From contig NZ_JAEH01000013.1 in assembly GCF_000518805.1 (NCBI RefSeq), positions 47,925 to 111,924 on the forward strand: a stretch of 64,000 nt of DNA, written 5' to 3'. The position numbers and the translations under genes were made by a program. Position 1 is the first letter of the stretch. Each line of letters begins with the position of its first letter. A model generated the notes under the pieces. That model did no database searches, was not told where the DNA came from, and saw only the letters and a program-made list of their open reading frames with translations. Positions 1 to 9,807 of this stretch are shown in pieces. This DNA is from Shewanella waksmanii ATCC BAA-643 (GTDB taxonomy: Bacteria > Pseudomonadota > Gammaproteobacteria > Enterobacterales > Shewanellaceae).

Positions 1-1379
1 GGCGCATCTTGGGTATTGAGGTTACGCGAAGTGAGATTGCCGCCATCATCAAACAAGACATTGTACGTGTAAGACAGCTCGTTTGGCGCGTAGCGCTCAG
101 AGCTCGCATCAGAGTACATCCACTCTACTTGCAAGTCCCATAACATCTCAAAGAAATGATGCCCTTTGATCTGATTACTTAACAGTTCACGTTCTTCGTA
201 ATCAACTTGGTAAACCTGCAACGCGTTAGGCTCACCTAGGGTGTCAATGGTCTCTTCAATCGCCACCGACACATCATCAGAAGTGTCGCGTAAGTAGGTA
301 GTGAAAGTCTCAATCTTATGGTCTTCGGTAAATTCAAAACCTAAGTTCAGCATCCCAGATAACTGCACAATAGAATCGGTGCCCACCACATCTTTGGCAT
401 TTTCTACTTGTGCTTGAGACTCATCACCGTCAAGTTCCACATCTAACTTAGTGTAGTTTTCCGCTTGCTCTTTGTATGAAGCAGCCGCCATCACGCCAAA
501 AATGGCATCTTCACCGATGTCCCAGTTACTACCTAGGGCGATATTGCCGCGAAACCCTGGATCGGTTGACTCGGTTTTTACCGTCATATCACGGTAAATG
601 TCACCGGCCAAATCACGGTTCATCTGTTGCGCCGAAGCAAAATCAATCTGGCCATTTGAACCAGTTACAATATCAATCGGGCTAATGCCGCCATATTGAT
701 TGACTGTTTGAGTGATGCTCCCTGGCATTGCTCGGGTGCCATCATCTTTACCTTGCCAGTCGTCACCGCCACCATTGTAGGTGTAGGTATCTTGACTGTC
801 GTTGGTATTGTATCGGCCACCTACCGACACCTTAAAGAAGGTATCCGTTGGAATCGATTTGGTACGAATGTCCACATGACCACCACCAAAAGCAGCAGGC
901 ATATCAGCTGTACTGCCTTTTTGCACCGATAATGACTCAATAATAGATGCTGGGAACATATCCAAAGGCACCACATTACGGGTCGGATCCGGAGACGGAA
1001 CGGTAGCACCGTTGAGTGAGGTGCTCGAGTAGCGCTCACCCAATCCACGTACATAAATAAATTTGCCATCTTTGAGGGTTAAACCGGTTACACGTCGCAG
1101 TGCTGCGGCAGCGTCGCTATCACCCGTTCTCGCAATCTGTTCTGCGCCCATTAAATCGGCTACCGCGACTTGTTCGCGACGCTCTTCCATGGCGGCTGAA
1201 GCATGGGCACGCAATCGGCCAGTAACTTCAATGACCTCAATAGGGAAATCTTCACCTGGGTCAACATTGTTTTCATCTTGTGCAAAAGCAGGCGAAGCTG
1301 TAAAAAGCGTGGCCGCTGAAATCGCCGATGCTACAGCTAGACTTAGCTTACTTGCAGTAAAACGCGGCTGAGTTTTCAT
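1..1379 (-). CDS. TonB-dependent outer-membrane receptor (3' end outside window)
   Basis: This is the N-terminal part of a TonB-dependent receptor; the frame is open to the left edge, so about 460 residues are visible and most of the barrel is missing. Translation from the ATG at 1377-1379 gives a signal peptide ending near AFA-QDE, a short segment IEVIEVTGR resembling a TonB box, then a plug domain with the motifs LRRVTGLTLKDGKFIYVRG and GLGERYSSTSLNG. The plug is followed by barrel strands. It lies 86 bp downstream of the beta-helix lipoprotein gene on the same strand, and a strong stem-loop separates them, so they probably form an operon with attenuated receptor expression. The substrate cannot be read from the sequence. 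The family call is secure; the ligand is unknown. Confidence 0.9.
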   Translation of the reverse strand, partial: MKTQPRFTASKLSLAVASAISAATLFTASPAFAQDENNVDPGEDFPIEVIEVTGRLRAHASAAMEERREQVAVADLMGAEQIARTGDSDAAAALRRVTGLTLKDGKFIYVRGLGERYSSTSLNGATVPSPDPTRNVVPLDMFPASIIESLSVQKGSTADMPAAFGGGHVDIRTKSIPTDTFFKVSVGGRYNTNDSQDTYTYNGGGDDWQGKDDGTRAMPGSITQTVNQYGGISPIDIVTGSNGQIDFASAQQMNRDLAGDIYRDMTVKTESTDPGFRGNIALGSNWDIGEDAIFGVMAAASYKEQAENYTKLDVELDGDESQAQVENAKDVVGTDSIVQLSGMLNLGFEFTEDHKIETFTTYLRDTSDDVSVAIEETIDTLGEPNALQVYQVDYEERELLSNQIKGHHFFEMLWDLQVEWMYSDASSERYAPNELSYTYNVLFDDGGNLTSRNLNTQDA

Positions 1380-1416
1380 AGAATTTCAATCCTGTAGGAG
1401 TTCAAGGAATAGAATC

Positions 1417-1470
1417 AATAAGTGCAACAATAAAGGGGGGAGCACTGGCTCCCCCGTGCTATCACTTATT
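1417..1470 (-). terminator. Intercistronic two-tier stem-loop (attenuator or terminator)
   Basis: An inner perfect stem GGGGGAGC/GCTCCCCC with a 4-nt loop (1436-1455) sits inside an outer pair AATAAGTG/CACTTATT (1417-1424 and 1463-1470). On the minus strand the inner stem is followed by a short T-rich stretch. It overlaps the lipoprotein stop codon and precedes the receptor, so it may partly terminate transcription or stabilise the upstream message. The structure is seen; the function is inferred. Confidence 0.6.
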
Positions 1471-4297
1471 GTGGGTAGTAAGCCCAACCTTGACGCCAGT
1501 CAGTCTGACCATCGAATGCACCAATGTAATCAGTTGACTCAAAGAAGCTATCTGCCGTGCTCATGTCAGTACCCGTACCTAACAACACAGTATCGGTGCC
1601 TGCTGGCATACCATCAGTTAAGCTCACAGCACTCGTGCTGTTACCAGTCTGACCAAGGAACCAAGTTTCAACGTTTACCGCATCTGCTGTTTCAGTATTG
1701 TCAGAGCTATACTTAAATGGCTCATTACAATCGATGATTGAGTGGGTCATCACCAGCTGGGCATTGTTAACGTTATCAACCAAGTCAGCATAAGTACCAT
1801 CAAGCTCTAAACACTCACCTGTTTCAGTCTCAGCAGTCGCACCTTTACGGCCTTGTACTAGCACATTGTGCAGTTCACCCGCTGTTGCTACGCGAAGTAG
1901 AATACCTTCGCCTTTGTCACCGCTGGCATTTTCGATATCCATACCAGGTAAAATAGTCACGTTTGATAGCGTCGGTTTAGATACTGGCGTATCACCGCTG
2001 CCTTTATGGCTGTCCGCTTCAATACCACGGTTAGCAGCACCGTCTTCGTGAGTGATGTAGACAAACTGCGCCTTACCTTGCCAACCGTTAGTCCAATCTA
2101 GGCTGTCATCGAAGTTTTCAGTCAGGTAGACATATTTAAGGTTGACCGCACCACCCCAGAACTCAACACCGTCATCGCCGTTGGCGTGAACTTGGATATG
2201 GTCAACTTGTGTGCCGCTACCTACCGCTGCAAACGAGATACCGTTCATTTCTTGAGTATCGTTAACTTTGAAACCAGCGTACTTAACTACGACATAACTT
2301 AGCTGACCACTGCTGTCGGTGTTGTCATTACCACCATATGGGAAATCACCCACTTCGAAAGCAACATCACAGCTGGTGGCATCTTCACACTTGTTTGTCA
2401 GACCATTACCCAGCAGGACTAGACCGCCCCACTGACCACGTTGACCTTCAGCCCCCATAATCACATCTTGCTCAGAGGTCATCACAATAGGATGTTGTGC
2501 ATTACCCTGTGCCATGATTTTTGAGCCGCGGCTCACTGCAATGTAGCTGTTATCTGTGGCAAACAACGAGGCACCTGCCTGAATCCCAAGTGTTGCTGAA
2601 TCCGTGTTGTCACCGCCAACCACGACAGCTCCGCCATCAATTTTGTACATGACGTTTTCACCGGCAAGCAGGGTGATATTTGAAGTGACGTTACCTTCTA
2701 AGGTACATACTAGGTTAATGTCTTCATTCTTGTAGATACCCGCTACCACGGTTTCAGCAGCGGTGCCTACTGGGCAAGAGGTCAGGGTCGGCAAACTTGT
2801 TACCGGTGGAGTCGTATCGCCATGGATGGCGGTTGTCCAACCGGTAGTCCAATCGTTGCTGCCATCAAATGCGCCAATGTACTCGGCATCCACTAAACGG
2901 TCATCCATATTGCTCAAATCGCTTGCACCACCAGTCAGGGCGACTGAAGAAGCATTTGGCATGTAACCGTCAAGGTCAGATGCACCGGCTAAGTTGCCAT
3001 TTTGCTCTAAGAACCAAGCTTCAACATCTAACGCTAATGTGCGACCTTCTTCAGCATCAGGCTTAGCATCTTTAAATGGCTCAACACAATCAATTAAGCT
3101 GTTTTGCATGGTCAAGTTAGCATCTTGCGCACTCACGACTGTGTTGTCATCGTTGATTTCTAAACATTCACCTGAATCAACGCCACCTTTAACCAGTACG
3201 TTATAGGCATGTGCGCCAGTGCCTTTACGGAACAAAATACCTTCGGCAGCATCACCACCTGCATTTTCACCGTTAGCCACTTCAATTGTCACGTTAGCCA
3301 GTACCGGCATTGACTGTGGAGTCGCGTTAGCATCACTGTTGCTATCCGCTTCGATACCACGGTTAGAACCGTTATCGGCTTGGCGGATGTAAACGTGCTG
3401 GGCAGTCCCTTGCCAGCCGTTTGTCCAATCGAGAGAATCATCAAAATTCTCGGTGAGAACAACGTTAGAAATGGAAACGTTACCGCCCCAAAACTCAACG
3501 CCATCATCGTTGTTCAAATGCACTTGGATGTGGTCTACAACAGTCCCGCTGCCAACCGCACCAAATGAGATACCATTCATTTCTTGGGTATCGTTAATTT
3601 TAAAACCACCAAACTCAACGCGAACATACTTCAGCACGCCAGAGCTATCTTCAGCGTTGTTACCACCATAGTTGTGGCTACCAACCTCAAAGGCCGCATC
3701 ACAAGCATCCAAATCTGGGCAAGTGTTAACTGGCGCATTACCGAGTAAGACCAAGCCACCCCATTGACCCGCTTCACCAGCTTGGCCAATCGCGCTCTCT
3801 TTTGAGGTAAATACAATCGGTTGAGTTTGCGAGCCTTCAGCGTGAATGCTTGAATCACGGCTCACTACCAAATAAGAATCGCTGCCGCCGATAACTTTTG
3901 TACCAGCTCGAACTTCAAGCTCAACGCTGTTTTCTTTGTCGCCACCAGCAACAACGGCACCATAAAGCTCCCAAACCACATCGTTGCCTAAAACGATTTT
4001 GGCTGCATCTTGTCCACCGGTGTCGCCAGAACCCATAGTTGAAGCATCGGTTGTTGGCAGTAACGAACCTTTCAACGTCCATACTTCTTTACCATCAACA
4101 GATAAACTGGTGTTACGCTCAGCAAATCCACTATAAGCGGCCTCTTGGTCACTTACCGTAGGTGTAGTTGGGTTGGTTGGAGTGGTCGGCGTCTGCGTTT
4201 CTTCATTGCCAGTATTGATATTAATATCACCACCACAACCCGCTAAGGCTAATGCTGTAGAAAGCGCACCAAGTTTAAAAATATTTTTCAGGTCCAT
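1466..4297 (-). CDS. Lipoprotein with two tandem beta-helix-type domains
   Basis: The start is placed at the second ATG (4297), because GGAG lies six bases before it; the first ATG at 4303 directly abuts that Shine-Dalgarno. The signal peptide ends in a lipobox LAGC (Cys21), followed by a Thr/Pro linker. The rest is an internal duplication of about 420 residues. Both halves carry the same ordered motifs: GQWGGLVLLGN, YGGN plus DSSG, NDTQEMNGISF, VGSGT, DHIQVH, DDGVEFWGG, TENFDDSLDWTNGWQG and NRGIEADS. Single-copy versions of this right-handed parallel beta-helix-like lipoprotein often accompany TonB-dependent receptors in Bacteroidetes and marine Proteobacteria, which matches the receptor just downstream. 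A ligand-binding or processing partner role is inference. Conserved acidic clusters suggest metal binding. Confidence 0.8.
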   Translation of the reverse strand: MDLKNIFKLGALSTALALAGCGGDININTGNEETQTPTTPTNPTTPTVSDQEAAYSGFAERNTSLSVDGKEVWTLKGSLLPTTDASTMGSGDTGGQDAAKIVLGNDVVWELYGAVVAGGDKENSVELEVRAGTKVIGGSDSYLVVSRDSSIHAEGSQTQPIVFTSKESAIGQAGEAGQWGGLVLLGNAPVNTCPDLDACDAAFEVGSHNYGGNNAEDSSGVLKYVRVEFGGFKINDTQEMNGISFGAVGSGTVVDHIQVHLNNDDGVEFWGGNVSISNVVLTENFDDSLDWTNGWQGTAQHVYIRQADNGSNRGIEADSNSDANATPQSMPVLANVTIEVANGENAGGDAAEGILFRKGTGAHAYNVLVKGGVDSGECLEINDDNTVVSAQDANLTMQNSLIDCVEPFKDAKPDAEEGRTLALDVEAWFLEQNGNLAGASDLDGYMPNASSVALTGGASDLSNMDDRLVDAEYIGAFDGSNDWTTGWTTAIHGDTTPPVTSLPTLTSCPVGTAAETVVAGIYKNEDINLVCTLEGNVTSNITLLAGENVMYKIDGGAVVVGGDNTDSATLGIQAGASLFATDNSYIAVSRGSKIMAQGNAQHPIVMTSEQDVIMGAEGQRGQWGGLVLLGNGLTNKCEDATSCDVAFEVGDFPYGGNDNTDSSGQLSYVVVKYAGFKVNDTQEMNGISFAAVGSGTQVDHIQVHANGDDGVEFWGGAVNLKYVYLTENFDDSLDWTNGWQGKAQFVYITHEDGAANRGIEADSHKGSGDTPVSKPTLSNVTILPGMDIENASGDKGEGILLRVATAGELHNVLVQGRKGATAETETGECLELDGTYADLVDNVNNAQLVMTHSIIDCNEPFKYSSDNTETADAVNVETWFLGQTGNSTSAVSLTDGMPAGTDTVLLGTGTDMSTADSFFESTDYIGAFDGQTDWRQGWAYYPQ

Positions 4298-4805
4298 TGT
4301 CATCTCCGGGGACGGATTAAAGCTATTGAGTAATTAGGCAGCAAAACCTAACGATCAAAAATGACAAAAAGACTGCGCCAAGGTGTCAGAAACATTTCAT
4401 TAACATGTCAAAAATAATAAATCCTTATTGAGCAAGGGATTGCAAGGTGATCGGCAAGTAAAAAAAACAGCAATTGATTAACAAAAGTTTCATGGCGTGC
4501 AAAAAAAAATCAGCTAACAACTCATTATATACAGTTTATTTTGGCAACTATTAGCCGTTCATAGTCCTAGTTGGTGATGCCGGTTTACGGTCTAATTCAA
4601 GCCGGTTATGCATAGCTAAACACCACAATATAACCATGGCTAAACCAACCTATGTGACAGGGTGAATGACTACCTAAAAGCAGCATTTATGGCCTTTTTT
4701 GCCCACCAAAAGTAGGAATCATTGCACCGACAATAGCCTTAGCTGTAATCACTAAGCTACCATCGCACTCCCTGAGTAAAATCGTTTTAAATATAAGGAT
4801 ATATA
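4298..4805. other. Divergent intergenic region
   Basis: This stretch holds the promoters of the leftward lipoprotein/receptor unit and of the rightward small exported protein. It is AT-rich with A tracts near 4460 and 4500. No gene or stem-loop terminator was recognised. The one notable element is a set of three heptamers spaced 11 bp apart at 4383-4411. Confidence 0.6.
4383..4411 (+). promoter_or_regulatory. Possible Pho-box-like direct repeats
   Basis: Three heptamers, GTGTCAG, ATTTCAT and ATGTCAA, are separated by four bases each, giving the 11-bp periodicity of PhoB direct repeats (consensus CTGTCAT-N4-CTGTCAT). The orientation is toward the rightward gene, 395 bp away, and opposite to the lipoprotein/receptor unit. 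The match is imperfect and may be chance in an AT-rich region. Confidence 0.25.
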
Positions 4806-5264
4806 ATGAATAAACCGACTCTCCTACTTGCTGCCATTGCTGCATTATCACCTCTTTCTACAGCGCAAGCTTTAATGTGTGCGCCTGGTGAGCAATATTT
4901 ACTATCAGCATTTGCAGTAAATACCCCCGAGCCGAGCACGCAGCGCAGTAGTTTTAGCTCTGATGAGCCTAATGGATTTGTCAGTGAGTTTGGTCAACTC
5001 AATTTACATATGATCGATTGTCATACCGTGGAAATCACCACTTTCGGTGAACAGGAAGAAGTGTTTACTGTCCGCTCGCCTAAGCTAGATTTGTGTGACA
5101 GCAATAACATGAAAGGTAAGATCACCCTAAAGGGCAAAGACGCCAAGCTCACCATTGATGTCGCCAATGGCAAACAACCGCTATATCAATTTAGCTATCG
5201 CTCTTATACCGATGAACAGCAAAAGCACTTATTTGCCAACAATGTCATCAAAATCAGCCAATAA
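4806..5264 (+). CDS. Small exported protein of unknown function
   Basis: This encodes a 152-residue protein with a typical Sec signal peptide (MNKPTLLLAAIAALSPLSTAQA, cut here as a description of residues 1-22), so the mature form of about 130 residues should be periplasmic or secreted. The ATG is preceded by AAGGAT at normal spacing. The mature part has three Cys residues (MCAPG, IDCHT, DLCDS), which could allow a disulphide, and no obvious domain repeat. I do not recognise the family. It is a single-gene unit ending at a strong bidirectional terminator shared with the convergent pullulanase gene. Confidence 0.75.
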   Translation: MNKPTLLLAAIAALSPLSTAQALMCAPGEQYLLSAFAVNTPEPSTQRSSFSSDEPNGFVSEFGQLNLHMIDCHTVEITTFGEQEEVFTVRSPKLDLCDSNNMKGKITLKGKDAKLTIDVANGKQPLYQFSYRSYTDEQQKHLFANNVIKISQ

Positions 5265-5323
5265 TGACAGTTGTGTGACAATAACGTCGCTCAGCCACAC
5301 GCAAGAATAAATAGCTAGACGCA

Positions 5324-5352
5324 GAAAAACCCAGCATACGCTGGGTTTTTTT
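5324..5352. terminator. Bidirectional intrinsic terminator
   Basis: A hairpin AACCCAGC/GCTGGGTT with a short loop is flanked by A-rich sequence on the left and a run of seven T on the right. It lies between the convergent small exported protein gene and the pullulanase gene and can serve both strands. Confidence 0.9.
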
Positions 5353-5378
5353 ATCGTTATTTAGCAGCCATAAACCAG

Positions 5379-8300
5379 TTAGTTTTTGGTTACCGTTAGT
5401 CGCGGAGCTTTAGCATCCGGCCCAGTCACGGTGAAGCGATAACTGCCCGCTTCAGCAACATCAAGGTGCATGTTCGCCCCTTTTACCGCTAGGGTTTGCC
5501 CAACATTCAAACTGACATTTTCTTGCTCGGCTGCCGCGCCCAAATCAACCGTGCTCCAGTCACCGGTGGCAATTTTGAACTCATTGTCGCCAGCTGCTAA
5601 GTCAATATCAACGCTATACACTGACATGCCTTGGTAGCTCAATGCATCCACCTCACCCCAACCGTTCATGCCACCGCGCACATAAACTGTATTGCTACCG
5701 AACATTTCCGCTTCATACACGGTCAAGGTCGGCTCATTGCGGTTTGATGCATCAAAGATGAACGCATAAGTGGTATCAATCGGCGCATCAAAGGTCATAT
5801 TTGCGCCGCTCACCGCCAGTAGCTTCTCTTGCATCAAGGTCACCACACCATCGGCTTCACCTGAGCCGTAATCGACAGTAGACCAGTCGCTTGACGCGAT
5901 TTTGAACTCCTGTGAACCTGCCGCTAATGTGATATCAGCACGGTAAATACCGCCGCCCATATAGCTCAACATGTCATCGGTGCCCCAGCCATTCATGCCA
6001 CCACGCAGGAACACCTCAGTGCCAACAAACGGCTCTTCATTGAACACAGTTAATACCGGAGCTTCTTTATCTGAAGCATCAAAAGAGAACACATAAGTGG
6101 CGTCGATTGCTGCGCTAAAGTGCAAGTTAGCCCCCGAGCGAGATAACGGCTCGGCAACTCCCTCTTCTACCTGAGCTTCAGCCGCTGACAGGCCACCAAA
6201 ATCAACACTGCTCCAATCGCTCGATGCAATCTTAAATTCATAGTCTCCGGCAGCTAAGGTAATAGTAATGCGATATTCACCATCACCAACATAAGTTAGC
6301 ATGTCGGTTTCGCCCCAACCGTTCATGCCACCACGAACAAACACCTCGGTGCTACCATAAGGCACCACATCCGGCGCGCCAACTGTTGCATTAGCATCTA
6401 GACCATAGCCGCGCTCCGCACCTTGCGGTTTAATAAACACCGCAGTGGTATAAGCTGGTACGATAAAGGTGCCTTCATCTTCGCCGGCACTAAAGTTAGC
6501 ACCTGTGACAATGGCATCAATAGAAGCGCTTAACGTTGGATGAAGCTCAAAGCCTGCCGCTGTGGGGATCGTATGGCTGACGGTTTCGGCGCTAGCGTTA
6601 ACCATCACCACCATGGCATCGTGCATCATATCAACGTCTGCTAACTGATCGCCGTCATCAATACTCATGACAATGACACCCTGAGTCTGGCGTTTACCGA
6701 CATTATGGAAACCAACCCGCTCGATAATATCCATCTCATTGGTGAGACGCATAAGTGGGCTATCGCGGCGAATACTTAAGAACTCATTGAACACCTTCGA
6801 TGCCATCTCAATCTCACTCATTGAGGCAGCAGCATTAGGGTTAGCGGAAATGCCCGCTATCATGTCCCACTTTTCACCGTTGTCTTGCTCACGCGGTAAG
6901 CCAACATTCCAGTTATGGCTTTGTTTGGTAAAGTCGACCCAGTTAAACCAATCGCCCGAATCATAGCTGTTACGATCCATTGATTTAGAGCGCAGCAAAT
7001 CGCCGCCCATTTGTAAGAATGGGATCCCTTGGCTAAGCAGTGGAATGGTGGCGGCTATGTTCTGCACCCGAACGCGCTCATCTAAACTCATGCCCACTGG
7101 GTTTTTATATTGCAAGTTGTCCCACAGGGTTTCATTGTCATGTTTAGAGACATAGTTGATGCTGTCAGCCGGGTCCGCTGCATAGGCGGTTGGCTGACTG
7201 TTCCAACTAAAGCTACTGCCTTTAGCTGAGTTGCCATTAAAATCTTTTAAAATAAAGTTTTTAACGTTACCCGCCATAGAAAGGCGCAGGGTATCTTGAT
7301 CGCGAAGTGCTTCATCACTGGCCTCGGTTTTAAAGATATTGGCGCTGCGGACACTTTCACGAATACGGTCATTGAAGGTACCCACTTCACTGCCTGCCAT
7401 GTTGGCTTGTGTGGCTTGTTCAAACAAACGGTTATCGGCCACTTCGCCAAAGTTCCAACCTTCACCATAGAAGTAGTTATCTGGGTCGACTGCTTGCACT
7501 GCATCACGCGCATTTAAAATGCTCTGTTTAGGCATATGCCCCATCACATCAAAACGGAAGCTATCAAAACCGTACTCTTTGGCGAGTATCACCATAGAAT
7601 CACTGACAAACTTATCCATCATACGATGTTCAGTGGCGGTGTTTTCACAGCACGTAGAGCGCTCAATATCACCACTTTCTTCGTTATACCTGTGGTAATA
7701 ACCCGGCACCATTTTATCCAGTACGGAGTTGTCCCACAGCCCTGATGAACTGGTATGGTTATAGACCACATCTAGCACAACGCGTAGCCCCATATCATGT
7801 AAAGCCTTGTTCATTGCACGTAGTTCAAGCACTCTTGCGGTACCTTCTGGCGAGCTAGCATAGCTACCTTCAGGGGCAATGAAATGGTGTGGATCGTATC
7901 CCCAGTTAAATCCATCATAGCCGCGCATCGCCTCTACAATCGCTTGCGCATCGGCCGAGCCAGGCAAGGCATCGGCCAAAATGCTCTCAATGGTGGCCGA
8001 CTTATCTTGGGTACTGCACGCATCTGCATTGTCTTCTATCTTGTCACACAACATGCCTAGCGTATCGGTCATTTCGACCCGCTCGCTGACATCTTCATTG
8101 ATGCTAGCAATATCGGTTACTGGTAATACGTGGAAATGAGTTAAACCATGTTCAACCAAAGATTTCAAATGCATCACTGGGGCGCTGTCCATCTCGGTAA
8201 ACGCTAAGTACTTACCGCGATTAGCCGCTGAAGTGCTTTCATCCCGAACACTAAAATCTCGTACATGGCCTTCATAAATCACCGCATCTTCAGGGTTAGT

Positions 8301-9710
8301 GATAGTGGCGACTTGATGACCATCCCAATCTTCTGGCTTGAGATCTTCATCGGCTAAATTAATGAACTGACTATAACGGCCATTAGTTGACACGTTTAGC
8401 GAGTATGGGTCGGTGGACTCTATGGTTTCGATCTGCTTGCTGACTGGGTGATACACCGTCACTTCAAAACGGTAATACAAACGATCGACACTCATATCAG
8501 TGCTATAACCCCAAATGCCGGTGGCCTCATCTAGGCTCATCGCTTCACTGCGGTTTAGTGTCTTGTCACTGTTATAAATATTCACACTGACGGATTTAGC
8601 CGTGGGCGCCCACGTTGATAACATAATGCCATCGTCGCTATACACCACACCAAGGGTGGCTTCGTCAGCGTCATTTTCGCCTTGGGTATATAAGGCATCT
8701 AACACCTTGGCGTGCTGCACATAAGTCGCCGCAACAGGCGTATCGTCGCCGTTGTAAGCGGCGACCACTAACTGAGCTTTTGCCACGGCCTTGGCCTCAT
8801 CTTGGCTCAGGCCAGTGCTATAAGCGGGCCAGTCGGCTAAGTGGGGTACCCGCGCTTTTTGCTCATCAGTTAATTCAACTGCGGTGAGCTCCACCGATTG
8901 ACTGTTAACAATACGGTCTGGCTCAGCCTCAACGGCTAAATCACCATTTTGACTATAGTGCAGTTTGAACACGCCAATACCGGCATCGTCTTGATTCCAT
9001 ACGAGTGTATCGGCATCAAGCCAGTGAGCACTCATACCACTAATAGATAATGGTTGCGCACCTAAGCTTAAGATTGGATATTCGAAAACCGAAGGCTCGC
9101 CATGCAAGGTAAAGTTCATACGCACAAAGGTTTCGTCATCTTGCATTAGGGGCATTTTTAAATCGACATCCCCCATGGCTTTACCCGAACCTTCAGTGCC
9201 AATATGGACAATAAAGTTAGCACATTCGTTGTAGCCATCTTTTAGCTCAACAATCCAGTAGGCGCCGTAGTTAGGATCAATCCCATCAAACTGATGACCA
9301 TTGGCCCAATCTGTTGCATCAAATGGCGCCGCGTAAGCATCACACTCGTCGTTATTCCAAGTATGTAATTTATAGCCGTCATAAACGGGATCATTTGCAC
9401 TGTTAGTCGCGTCATTAGGGCGGTTGTAGTACACCACAGCTTGATTGTCACCGGGAGTAAACACCGGGTCGGGCAGCGTGGGATCGGCGCCGACGATACA
9501 TTGCTCATTATTTTCATCGGGCACGGTAGGAGCTGGGCAGCTTATTGGCTCCGGCGCCACACAGCTTGTGCCCGCAGCATTGGGCACCATAGGCACATTA
9601 CAGATCAGTAAAACTTCGCCAGGCTCTGACGAATCGCCGCCACAACCGCTTAAGGCCACAGCACTGACAGCAAGCGCCAGTAAAGAAACCGAATTAGAGA
9701 TCCTCATCAT
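5379..9710 (-). CDS. Pullulanase-type alpha-1,6-glucosidase lipoprotein (GH13)
   Basis: This enzyme debranches alpha-1,6 bonds in pullulan, starch or glycogen outside the cell or in the periplasm. The start has GGAG nine bases upstream; the lipobox LSGC follows a hydrophobic segment. An N-terminal module with YKLHTWNN resembles CBM41/PUD. The GH13 catalytic core contains FNWGYDPHHF, DVVYNH (near residue 645), FRFDVMGHM (nucleophile Asp near 720), YGEGWNFG (acid/base Glu near 749) and SKHDNE (Asp near 858). The C-terminus carries three ~110-residue repeats, each starting VxxRGGMNGWG and containing AAGxxEFKIA-DWS, probably carbohydrate-binding. It follows the MalA-like receptor by 98 bp on the same strand, consistent with a maltodextrin-utilisation operon. 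At 1443 residues it is large for the family, which the three extra modules explain. Confidence 0.93.
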   Translation of the reverse strand: MMRISNSVSLLALAVSAVALSGCGGDSSEPGEVLLICNVPMVPNAAGTSCVAPEPISCPAPTVPDENNEQCIVGADPTLPDPVFTPGDNQAVVYYNRPNDATNSANDPVYDGYKLHTWNNDECDAYAAPFDATDWANGHQFDGIDPNYGAYWIVELKDGYNECANFIVHIGTEGSGKAMGDVDLKMPLMQDDETFVRMNFTLHGEPSVFEYPILSLGAQPLSISGMSAHWLDADTLVWNQDDAGIGVFKLHYSQNGDLAVEAEPDRIVNSQSVELTAVELTDEQKARVPHLADWPAYSTGLSQDEAKAVAKAQLVVAAYNGDDTPVAATYVQHAKVLDALYTQGENDADEATLGVVYSDDGIMLSTWAPTAKSVSVNIYNSDKTLNRSEAMSLDEATGIWGYSTDMSVDRLYYRFEVTVYHPVSKQIETIESTDPYSLNVSTNGRYSQFINLADEDLKPEDWDGHQVATITNPEDAVIYEGHVRDFSVRDESTSAANRGKYLAFTEMDSAPVMHLKSLVEHGLTHFHVLPVTDIASINEDVSERVEMTDTLGMLCDKIEDNADACSTQDKSATIESILADALPGSADAQAIVEAMRGYDGFNWGYDPHHFIAPEGSYASSPEGTARVLELRAMNKALHDMGLRVVLDVVYNHTSSSGLWDNSVLDKMVPGYYHRYNEESGDIERSTCCENTATEHRMMDKFVSDSMVILAKEYGFDSFRFDVMGHMPKQSILNARDAVQAVDPDNYFYGEGWNFGEVADNRLFEQATQANMAGSEVGTFNDRIRESVRSANIFKTEASDEALRDQDTLRLSMAGNVKNFILKDFNGNSAKGSSFSWNSQPTAYAADPADSINYVSKHDNETLWDNLQYKNPVGMSLDERVRVQNIAATIPLLSQGIPFLQMGGDLLRSKSMDRNSYDSGDWFNWVDFTKQSHNWNVGLPREQDNGEKWDMIAGISANPNAAASMSEIEMASKVFNEFLSIRRDSPLMRLTNEMDIIERVGFHNVGKRQTQGVIVMSIDDGDQLADVDMMHDAMVVMVNASAETVSHTIPTAAGFELHPTLSASIDAIVTGANFSAGEDEGTFIVPAYTTAVFIKPQGAERGYGLDANATVGAPDVVPYGSTEVFVRGGMNGWGETDMLTYVGDGEYRITITLAAGDYEFKIASSDWSSVDFGGLSAAEAQVEEGVAEPLSRSGANLHFSAAIDATYVFSFDASDKEAPVLTVFNEEPFVGTEVFLRGGMNGWGTDDMLSYMGGGIYRADITLAAGSQEFKIASSDWSTVDYGSGEADGVVTLMQEKLLAVSGANMTFDAPIDTTYAFIFDASNRNEPTLTVYEAEMFGSNTVYVRGGMNGWGEVDALSYQGMSVYSVDIDLAAGDNEFKIATGDWSTVDLGAAAEQENVSLNVGQTLAVKGANMHLDVAEAGSYRFTVTGPDAKAPRLTVTKN

Positions 9711-9748
9711 GAGTGATGTCTCCTAAGTAATTAATTAAGTTAAACAAC

Positions 9749-9784
9749 GGACTGTGCTTTGTATTTATATGCAGTGCTCAGTCC
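9749..9784 (-). repeat. Intercistronic stem-loop between receptor and pullulanase genes
   Basis: GGACTG at 9749-9754 pairs with CAGTCC at 9779-9784, extended by two more GC pairs across a mismatch. There is no T run, so mRNA processing or stabilisation is more likely than termination. Confidence 0.4.
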
Positions 9785-9807
9785 GCAGAAGCTGATGTTC
9801 GTCGCGT

